Shown in pieces: positions 6,806 through 12,814 of a stretch of DNA of 12,814 nt (positions are counted from its first letter, which is position 1; each line of letters starts with the position of its first letter). The DNA lies in contig CAZFSG010000037.1 of the NCBI GenBank assembly GCA_964521665.1, forward strand, positions 1 through 12,814, given 5' to 3'. The notes beneath the pieces are model-generated. The model searched no databases, was not told where the DNA came from, and saw only the letters and a program-made list of their open reading frames with translations. The stretch is from JANXDG01 sp964521665 (GTDB taxonomy: Bacteria > Elusimicrobiota > Endomicrobiia > DTEH01). The position numbers were made by a program, and so were the translations under genes.

Positions 6806-7354
6806 ATGAAAATACCTATTTTTAGTATTTTTTTACGTTCATTGTTTTTACAAAGCGTATGGAATTATGAGCGTATGCAAAATGTAGGATTTGTTTTTAG
6901 TATCATTCCATGGTTAAAAAAAATTTATCATAATAATGTTCAGAAATTNNNNNNNNNNNNNNNNNNNNNNNNNNNNNNNNNNNNNNNNNNNNNNNNNNNN
7001 NNNNNNNNNNNNNNNNNNNNNNNNNNNNNNNNNNNNNNNNNNNNNNNNGGTCATCTCCCGATAAGAATCTTTGGTCCATATTTAGGATATAAATATAGTA
7101 AAGAAATAGTAGAAAAAATAGCTAAGTTTGGTATACAAAAATTAGTGGAAGTTATAAGAACAATTGGAATTATTGTTTTGTTACTTATATCAGTTATTTA
7201 TTCAGCGTCGTTATTAGACGATATGTTTTTGCTATCTTTATTTTGGTTAAATATATTTGCAGCATTGTTGTTACACAAAAAAATTGGAGAAATTTTTATA
7301 TTTTTAATACTTTTATGTTTTAATACATTATTATTTATAGTTTTAAAAAGATGA
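6806..7354 (+). CDS. PTS EIID component, mannose family, interrupted by an assembly gap
   Basis: The N-terminus LRSLFLQSVWNYERMQNVGF (10-29) is the classic EIID opening (compare FQGSWNFERMQALGF in E. coli ManZ). After the N run, HLPIRIFGPYLGYKYSKEIVEK aligns with the ManZ region VRLATRYYGVAYGYSKGIDIV, followed by two hydrophobic segments. The middle domain, with the HLEFFNT and GLMGPLAGxGD signatures, is missing and should lie in the gap. By comparison with ManZ about 95 residues are expected there, but the 100 N allow only ~33, so the listed length is artificial. The in-frame join across 100 N is not evidence of continuity. The gene ends in an ATGA overlap with HPr. No Shine-Dalgarno is seen before its start. 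Confidence 0.82.
   Translation: MKIPIFSIFLRSLFLQSVWNYERMQNVGFVFSIIPWLKKIYHNNVQKXXXXXXXXXXXXXXXXXXXXXXXXXXXXXXXXXXGHLPIRIFGPYLGYKYSKEIVEKIAKFGIQKLVEVIRTIGIIVLLLISVIYSASLLDDMFLLSLFWLNIFAALLLHKKIGEIFIFLILLCFNTLLFIVLKR
6949..7048. other. Assembly gap (100 N), probably of arbitrary length
   Basis: Exactly 100 consecutive N interrupt the EIID gene. A round 100 is the usual placeholder for a gap of unknown size. Homology of the flanking protein ends to mannose EIID predicts roughly 285 missing bases rather than 100. Confidence 0.95.
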
Positions 7355-7638
7355 TAGAGGAAGAATTTGTGGTCAAAAATAAGTTGGGATTACATTTTAA
7401 ATCTGCAAACGAACTTGTAAATCGTATTTCTAGGTTTAAGTCAATTGTAAAAGTTATGAAAGATGACGAAATAGCTGATGGGAAAAGTATACTTGATTTG
7501 TTATGTTTGTGTGTTTCACAAAATGATAAAATAAAAGTTATTGTTGATGGTGAAGATGAACAAGAAGTTATTAAAGTAATTAGAGATTTGATAGAACACA
7601 ATTTTTATGATACCCCGCTAGATAATCAACAGAAATGA
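7351..7638 (+). CDS. ptsH: HPr-like phosphocarrier protein with altered active-site loop
   Basis: The 95-residue protein has the HPr layout. His15 lies in KLGLHFKSAN (11-20) and Ser46 in DGKSILDLL (43-51), both at canonical numbers when the ATG at 7351 is used. His15 takes phosphate from enzyme I and gives it to EIIAs; Ser46 is the HPr kinase site in organisms that have HprK. The usual HARPA around His15 is HFKSA here, so Arg17 is replaced by Lys and Pro18 by Ser, a departure at residues important for phosphotransfer. A short polar tail (82-95) exceeds the usual 85-90 residues. It overlaps EIID and enzyme I by four bases each, so stoichiometric co-translation is likely. No hprK is present in the window. 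Confidence 0.9.
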   Translation: MIEEEFVVKNKLGLHFKSANELVNRISRFKSIVKVMKDDEIADGKSILDLLCLCVSQNDKIKVIVDGEDEQEVIKVIRDLIEHNFYDTPLDNQQK

Positions 7639-9371
7639 AAAAAGAAAAAAGATTAAAAGGAATAGTTGTATCAAGTGGTATTGCAATAGGTAAGGTTTTT
7701 ATTTTAGAACGAGAAGGTGATTTGGTTATCCCTGTGCACAAAATTCCAAAAGAGAATATTAAAAAAGAAATTGAACGATATAAACGGTCTTTGGAAAAAA
7801 CAAAAAACGAACTTTTTTCAACAAAAGAACGTATACTTAAATCTTTAGGTAAAAGTCATGTTGATCTTGTAGATGCATACATAAAAATTCTTGATGATAG
7901 ATTATTTACACATGATGTTATACGAATGATAGAAGAAGAGCAATGTACCGCTGAATTTTCTGTTAGTAGTGCATTGAATAAAGTTATACAAATGTTTGAA
8001 CGTTCGGGTGATGATTATTTCCGTGGACGTATGATTGATATGAAAGACGTGGGGAAAAAATTATTGAGAAACTTGCTTGAGAAAAAAAGAAAAAGTATGG
8101 AAAAAATTATGCCATACCATATTGTTGTTGCTGCAACACTGGACCCGCACGATGTACTCATCCTTAAAGAACGAAACTGTGCTGGATTTATTTTAGAGAT
8201 GGGGACAAAAACTTCTCATGTCGCATTAGCAGCACAAGGGTTAGGAATTACATCTGTTGTGGGATTAAAAGATATTACTAATGAAGAGATTGAAGATGAA
8301 GATGATATTATTTTAGATGGGTTACAAGGGATTGTTATTTTACACCCCACCCAAGAAACATTGCAAGAATATAAAAAACTATACGAAAAATTAATTAAAG
8401 AAAAAGAAGAGTTAATAAAGCTTAAAAAATTAAAAACTGAAACACAGGATCATCATAAAATAGATTTGTTATGCAATATAGATTTGCCAAAAGAAGTAGA
8501 TAAAGTTATTGAATCTTCTGCTGAAGGCATTGGATTGTTTAGAACTGAATATCAATATACTGACCGTGACAGTTTACCTACAGAAGATGAACTTTATGAA
8601 GATTACAATTTTGTTGCACAAAAGGTTTATCCACATCCAGTAGTTATTAGAACTTTTGATATAGGTGCTGATAAACTTTCTCAATTAGGATTAGAAGGTG
8701 TAGTAAAAGAAAAAGTACCAACATTAGGTTTAAGAGGGGTTAGGTTAGCATTGAAATATCCTGAAATATTTAAAACACAGATAAAAGCAATACTTCGTGC
8801 ATCATCCAAAGGTAATGTTAAAATAATGTTTCCAATGATTACAAAAGTTGAAGAAATTGACGAGATTAAAAAAATTATTCAAGAAGCTAAACACGAATTA
8901 AAAGAAAAAAAAGTTAATTTTGATAACAACATACCTATTGGTGTAATGATTGAAACACCATCTGCTGCACTTACTTGCGATGTTATTGTAAAAAAAGTTG
9001 ATTTCATTTCACTTGGCACAAACGACTTAATTCAATACACTCTTGCCGTGGACAGGTTTAACGAAAATGTTGCTGATTTATTCGATCCGTTACATCCTTC
9101 AGTTTTAAATCTGATTAAACATGTTGTAGATGTAGCACATAAAAAAAATAAAATTGTGTCAATTTGTGGTGAGATGGCTGCAGATACAATGTTTACTAAA
9201 ATTTTAATAGGATTAGGTATTGATCAATTAAGTGTCCCTCCAGCCGTAGTGTTAAAAATTAAAAAAATTATTTGTGAAACCAATTATTATGAAGCAAAAG
9301 AGTTAGTTGAAGAAATTCTTAGGTGTGAAAGCAGTGATGCAATTCTTGAGATTTTGAAACAAGAAAAATAA
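7635..9371 (+). CDS. ptsI: PEP-protein phosphotransferase, enzyme I of the PTS
   Basis: The 578-residue product has the length of general enzyme I and lacks the GAF domain of EI-Ntr. It opens with KGIVVSSGIAIGKV (8-21). An HPr-binding helical region (~35-145) precedes the phosphohistidine His195 in TKTSHVALAA (191-200). The PEP-binding barrel shows GIGLFRTEYQYTDRD (298-312, Arg303), RTFDIGADK (339-347), LGLRGVR (364-370), IMFPM (397-401), GVMIETPSA (436-444), SLGTNDLIQYTLAVDR (459-474) and the catalytic Cys511 in CGEMA. All key residues are present, so it should be active. The GG normally before x-TSH is MGT. It starts in an ATGA overlap with HPr, and the KRLKGI start agrees with relatives. 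It is the last PTS gene of the run. Confidence 0.96.
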   Translation: MKKEKRLKGIVVSSGIAIGKVFILEREGDLVIPVHKIPKENIKKEIERYKRSLEKTKNELFSTKERILKSLGKSHVDLVDAYIKILDDRLFTHDVIRMIEEEQCTAEFSVSSALNKVIQMFERSGDDYFRGRMIDMKDVGKKLLRNLLEKKRKSMEKIMPYHIVVAATLDPHDVLILKERNCAGFILEMGTKTSHVALAAQGLGITSVVGLKDITNEEIEDEDDIILDGLQGIVILHPTQETLQEYKKLYEKLIKEKEELIKLKKLKTETQDHHKIDLLCNIDLPKEVDKVIESSAEGIGLFRTEYQYTDRDSLPTEDELYEDYNFVAQKVYPHPVVIRTFDIGADKLSQLGLEGVVKEKVPTLGLRGVRLALKYPEIFKTQIKAILRASSKGNVKIMFPMITKVEEIDEIKKIIQEAKHELKEKKVNFDNNIPIGVMIETPSAALTCDVIVKKVDFISLGTNDLIQYTLAVDRFNENVADLFDPLHPSVLNLIKHVVDVAHKKNKIVSICGEMAADTMFTKILIGLGIDQLSVPPAVVLKIKKIICETNYYEAKELVEEILRCESSDAILEILKQEK

Positions 9372-9405
9372 AATTTTTGCAAACTTCTCAATAACAAAAA
9401 ATAAC

Positions 9406-11208
9406 ATGAGTTATATAGATAACATTCGTAACTTTTGTATAATCGCCCATATTGACCATGGGAAATCAACTCTTGCTGATAGACTACTTGAGCTTACTAA
9501 TGCAATACCTCAACGATTAATGCAAGAGCAAGTCCTTGATAGAATGGAGTTAGAACGTGAGCGTGGTATCACAATTAAATCCAAAACAATAAGAATGGAG
9601 TATTTTTATAACAACCAAAATTATGTTTTGAACCTTGTTGATACACCAGGCCATGTGGATTTTACTTACGAAGTTTTAAGAGTTATAACTGTAACTGAAG
9701 GTGCGTTATTAGTTGTTGATGCAACACAAGGTGTAGAAGCACAAACTTTAGCAAACACTTTTTTGGCAAAAAAAGAAGGACTTGTTCTAATACCTGTTAT
9801 TAACAAAATAGACCTGCCTAACGCTGATATAGAAACTACTGAAAAACAAATTAAGCAATTTTTAAATATAAATGTTCCACCAATATATGTAAGTGCAAAA
9901 ACAGGACAAGGTGTCCAAAAAGTAATTGAAAAAATTATCGAACTTATTCCGCCACCAAAAGTTTTTACTAATGTTGAAGCTACAGTTTGTCTTGTATTTG
10001 ACGCATTTTATGACCCGTTTAAATATGTGATTATGTATATTAAAGTTTTGAATGGAGAAATTAGAAAGGGGACAGAATTTAAATTTTTATCTGATGTCAG
10101 TGGAAAAGTTTACAAAACTGAATCTGTAGGATATATAAAATTTGAGCTTGAACCATCAGAAAAACTTGTAGCAGGCGAAATAGGATACATTGTCGCTGGT
10201 ATCAAAGATATTCATACAATAAAAATTGGAGATTTAATCGTAGAACCTTCTACACAAAAAATAAATATACCAGTTTCAAAAATTAAAGATGTCAAACCAT
10301 ATGTGTTTGCAAGTATATATCCTTTAAGCCCAAAAGATTATGAAACATTGAAATCTGCATTGTATAAACTTCATTTGACAGATTATTCCTTCTCGTTTAA
10401 ACCTATCTCATCTAAAATTTTAGGCGGGGGATTTCATTGTGGTTTCTTAGGTTCTCTACATTTAGAGATTGTTAAAGAACGAATTGAACGAGAATACAAT
10501 TTGGATATAATAGTTACACAACCCAATGTTGAATATAAAGTTATCACTAAAAATAAAAAAGAAGTTATTGTTTCTACACCAACGGATTTCCCAGATTATA
10601 GCGAAGTTTTAGAAGTATATGAACCTATTACAAAAACTACTGTTGTTACACCCTTGGAATTTTTGAACAATGTTATTGAAACATGTAAGACATTTCGTGC
10701 TGAAGTTATATCTCAAGAATTTGTTGATGAACATCGTGTAATCGTTATCTTTGAAATACCATTAGCAGAAATTATTGTCAATTTTTTTGATGCAATAAAA
10801 TCTGTTTCAAAAGGATATGCATCGTTTGATTATGAACAAATTGGATATAAAAAAGCAGACCTTGTAAAATTAGAAGTTTTGGTAAACAACGAAGTTGTAG
10901 ATACTTTTTGTTATATAACTCATAGAGACAAAGCGTACCAAATCGCAGTAAAAATTTTACAAAAACTTAAACAAACAATACCACGACATTTGTTCACAAT
11001 CCCTTTGCAGGTAAAAGCACAAGGAAGAATTATTGCTCGGGAAGATATTCCAGCATTAAAAAAAGACGTTTTAGCAAAATGTTATGGTGGTGATGTAACT
11101 CGGAAACGTAAACTTTTAGAAAAACAAAAAGAAGGAAAAAAAAGAATGAAACAAATTGGTTGTGTAGATGTACCTAAAGAAACTTTTATTGAACTTTTAA
11201 AATTATGA
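9406..11208 (+). CDS. lepA: Elongation factor 4 (LepA), ribosome-associated GTPase
   Basis: The 600 residues match LepA in length and order. G1 is AHIDHGKST (14-22), switch I carries ERERGITIK (50-58), G3 is DTPGH (79-83) and G4 is NKID (133-136). The LepA-only C-terminal domain ends with RKRKLLEKQKEGKKRMKQIG, the family hallmark. EF4 acts on translating ribosomes and promotes back-translocation or helps initiation and 30S biogenesis; its exact role is debated. The helix after G3 reads YEVLRVITVTEGA where most relatives have YEVSRSLAACEGA, a mild divergence. It follows ptsI after 34 bases with no visible promoter, terminator or Shine-Dalgarno, and overlaps radA by four bases. Confidence 0.97.
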   Translation: MSYIDNIRNFCIIAHIDHGKSTLADRLLELTNAIPQRLMQEQVLDRMELERERGITIKSKTIRMEYFYNNQNYVLNLVDTPGHVDFTYEVLRVITVTEGALLVVDATQGVEAQTLANTFLAKKEGLVLIPVINKIDLPNADIETTEKQIKQFLNINVPPIYVSAKTGQGVQKVIEKIIELIPPPKVFTNVEATVCLVFDAFYDPFKYVIMYIKVLNGEIRKGTEFKFLSDVSGKVYKTESVGYIKFELEPSEKLVAGEIGYIVAGIKDIHTIKIGDLIVEPSTQKINIPVSKIKDVKPYVFASIYPLSPKDYETLKSALYKLHLTDYSFSFKPISSKILGGGFHCGFLGSLHLEIVKERIEREYNLDIIVTQPNVEYKVITKNKKEVIVSTPTDFPDYSEVLEVYEPITKTTVVTPLEFLNNVIETCKTFRAEVISQEFVDEHRVIVIFEIPLAEIIVNFFDAIKSVSKGYASFDYEQIGYKKADLVKLEVLVNNEVVDTFCYITHRDKAYQIAVKILQKLKQTIPRHLFTIPLQVKAQGRIIAREDIPALKKDVLAKCYGGDVTRKRKLLEKQKEGKKRMKQIGCVDVPKETFIELLKL

Positions 11209-12587
11209 AAAAAGAAAAAGCAAAAATTATGTTTGTATGTAAAGAATGTGGTTATGAAAGTGTTAAATGGTTAGGGAAATGTCCTGAATGTAACAGTTGG
11301 AACAGTTTTGTTGAATTTGAGTCTGAACAAACTTTAAAACCTACTACTACGGGGTGCTCTGAAGCAGTAAGATTGTCTTCTATATTGTCTGAAGATAAAG
11401 AAAATCGTATTGTTACAGGTATTTCAGAATTTGATCGTCTTTTAGGTGGTGGTATAGTAGTTGGTTCAGTAGTTTTAGTTGGTGGAGAACCTGGTGTTGG
11501 AAAATCAACTTTAATGTTACAAGTTGCACAAAAAATCTCTTCTCAGAAAAATATTGATGGACAAAATTATAAAGTGTTATATGTGTCAGCAGAAGAATCA
11601 TTACAACAGATAAAACTCAGAGCTCAAAGATTACAAATAAATAATGAATATATATACATATTAGCAGAACCAAATTTTGAGAATATAGTAAAAGTTGTTG
11701 AAGAAGTATCACCAGATGTATTAATTATTGATTCTATTCAAACAATATACTCAGATTTTATACCTGCAACACAAGGTAGTATTTCTCAAATAAGAGGAAT
11801 TGCTGCTGAGATTGTAAAATTAGCAAAAACAAAAAATATTACAGTTTTTGTATTAGGACATATAACTAAAGAAGGTGATATTGCAGGACCTAAACTTTTA
11901 GAACATATGGTGGATACTGTGTTATATTTTGAAACAGAAACAACACAAAATTTTAAAATACTTAGGGTGTATAAAAACAGGTTCGGTTCTACTGCAGAAT
12001 TAGGTGTTTTTGAGATGACACAAACCGGTCTTAAGGAAATACCAAATATCTCTGACTTTTTTGTTCATCATGGTGAGAATTTAGTTGGGACTGTAACAAC
12101 TTGTATTATTGAAGGAACAAAACCTATTCTTACTCAAGTACAAGCATTGTTGACAAAATCTTATTTTCCACAACCAAGACGTGTTGTTACAGGGATAGAT
12201 TATAACCGTGCAATGTTGTTGATTTCTGTTTTGGAAAAATATACAGGAATAAGTTTGATATATGAAGATGTTTACTTAAATATTGTATCAGGAGTAAAAA
12301 CAAAAGAAACCTGTATTGATTTGCCGATTATCATTGCAATTTATTCATCACATAAAAATGTTATTGTGGATAGTAAATCAGTATATATTGGCGAGGTGGG
12401 ACTTACAGGAGAACTTCGTCCTATAAGTTTCATAAACGAACGAATTAACGAAATTGTAAAACTTGGATATAAAAAAATTTTTTTACCATACGAGAATAAA
12501 AAAAATATTGACGAAAAATTGTTAAATAACAAAATTGTTGAAATAAATTTTGTGAAATCAGTAAAAGAAATTGATAAAATTTTATAA
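11205..12587 (+). CDS. radA: DNA repair protein RadA (Sms), branch-migration ATPase
   Basis: The 460-residue product is a standard RadA. It has a C4 zinc finger (Cys12, Cys15, Cys26, Cys29) with KWLGKCPECNSW, a RecA-like core with Walker A GGEPGVGKST (93-102), Walker B LIIDS (173-177), the RadA-specific KNRFG (257-261), and a C-terminal Lon-like domain containing GEVGLTGELRPI (396-407). RadA drives branch migration in homologous recombination and stalled-fork repair. An alternative ATG at 11229 would also keep the zinc finger. The chosen start gives an ATGA overlap with lepA, as at other junctions here. The gene ends 43 bases before the next. Confidence 0.97.
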   Translation: MKKEKAKIMFVCKECGYESVKWLGKCPECNSWNSFVEFESEQTLKPTTTGCSEAVRLSSILSEDKENRIVTGISEFDRLLGGGIVVGSVVLVGGEPGVGKSTLMLQVAQKISSQKNIDGQNYKVLYVSAEESLQQIKLRAQRLQINNEYIYILAEPNFENIVKVVEEVSPDVLIIDSIQTIYSDFIPATQGSISQIRGIAAEIVKLAKTKNITVFVLGHITKEGDIAGPKLLEHMVDTVLYFETETTQNFKILRVYKNRFGSTAELGVFEMTQTGLKEIPNISDFFVHHGENLVGTVTTCIIEGTKPILTQVQALLTKSYFPQPRRVVTGIDYNRAMLLISVLEKYTGISLIYEDVYLNIVSGVKTKETCIDLPIIIAIYSSHKNVIVDSKSVYIGEVGLTGELRPISFINERINEIVKLGYKKIFLPYENKKNIDEKLLNNKIVEINFVKSVKEIDKIL

Positions 12588-12617
12588 TTCTATCTCGTTA
12601 GTAAAAAATATTTTTAT

Positions 12618-12621
12618 GGAG
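12618..12621 (+). promoter_or_regulatory. Ribosome binding site of the last, partial gene
   Basis: GGAG lies 9 bases before the ATG at 12631, supporting that start in an otherwise unremarkable 43-base spacer. Confidence 0.6.
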
Positions 12622-12630
12622 TAAAAAGTT

Positions 12631-12814
12631 ATGAAACAAAAATTATCAGGTGAAATTTTTTTACAATTATTAAAAAAATTTTATGAAAGATATAAAAACT
12701 GGATTATAGGAATAGGAACAGTTTTAATAATATCAATTGTATTAGCCGTAATTATAGTTTTCCGGATTAAACAAACAAAAGAATATGTTTCACAACGTAT
12801 TATTATTGCAGAAA
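12631..12814 (+). CDS. N-terminal part of a single-pass membrane protein, cut by the window edge
   Basis: Sixty-one codons are visible. A charged cytoplasmic start with FYERYKNW is followed by one hydrophobic helix (~residues 25-44, from IIGIGTVLII to about IIVF) and then a basic stop-transfer RIKQTKEYVSQR. This looks like a signal-anchor protein with an extracytoplasmic C-terminal domain. The pattern (short basic leader, helix, then a helical region) resembles YfgM-like TPR proteins, but the informative part lies outside the window, so that is only a guess. The reading frame is open to the last base. It may belong to the same transcript as radA. Confidence 0.7.
   Translation, partial: MKQKLSGEIFLQLLKKFYERYKNWIIGIGTVLIISIVLAVIIVFRIKQTKEYVSQRIIIAE

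Noticed and set aside
7369..7371. Alternative GTG start for HPr with GAGG at 7357-7360 in front
   Set aside because: It would remove the first beta strand. The ATG at 7351 puts His15 and Ser46 at canonical numbers. The GAGG is explained by Glu codons.

Overview
The window is a very AT-rich bacterial segment (well under 40% G+C by eye) in which every gene runs left to right with almost no spacing. Its layout is a regulatory phosphotransferase (PTS) cluster followed by translation and DNA-repair housekeeping genes. All stops are ordinary, TGA included. An exact run of 100 N marks this as draft or metagenome-derived sequence. The mix of hpf-ptsN-rapZ (the order seen behind rpoN in proteobacteria), yvcK beside rapZ (a Gram-positive order), a short mannose-type PTS and a GH57 glucanotransferase fits a deep-branching low-GC lineage such as Elusimicrobiota or Omnitrophota. 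That assignment is inference, not proof.

Layout: bases 1-53 are probably the last codons of a gene ending in a zinc-ribbon-like CPEC. Bases 54-312 are the only real intergenic region. It holds two diverged copies of a three-hairpin element with a shared order and shared linker motifs (GTAAGA, GAATAC), and is the best candidate for something undescribed here. Then follow long-form hibernation factor hpf (313-852), ptsN-like EIIA (879-1343), rapZ (1345-2205), yvcK (2202-3185), mannose-family EIIA (3193-3621) and EIIB (3625-4143), a GH57 4-alpha-glucanotransferase/amylase (4146-6194), mannose-family EIIC (6191-6796), EIID interrupted by the N gap (6806-7354), HPr (7351-7638) and enzyme I (7635-9371). 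After a 34-base gap come lepA (9406-11208) and radA (11205-12587). The window ends inside a single-pass membrane protein gene (from 12631).

How they fit together: enzyme I takes phosphate from PEP and passes it to HPr. HPr can charge two EIIA proteins, the Ntr/fructose type (PtsN) and the mannose type, the latter passing it to EIIB and the EIIC/EIID membrane pair. RapZ and YvcK, whose relatives sense or control amino-sugar/UDP-GlcNAc supply, sit in the same transcription unit, as does a glycogen/maltodextrin enzyme placed between EIIB and EIIC. The unit therefore looks like a carbon-state sensing module linked to glucan and cell-wall precursor metabolism. Points of interest are the tandem leader element, the non-canonical HPr active-site loop (HFKSA instead of HARPA), the embedded GH57 gene, the absence of hprK despite a conserved HPr Ser46, and evidence that the EIID gap hides more than 100 bases.
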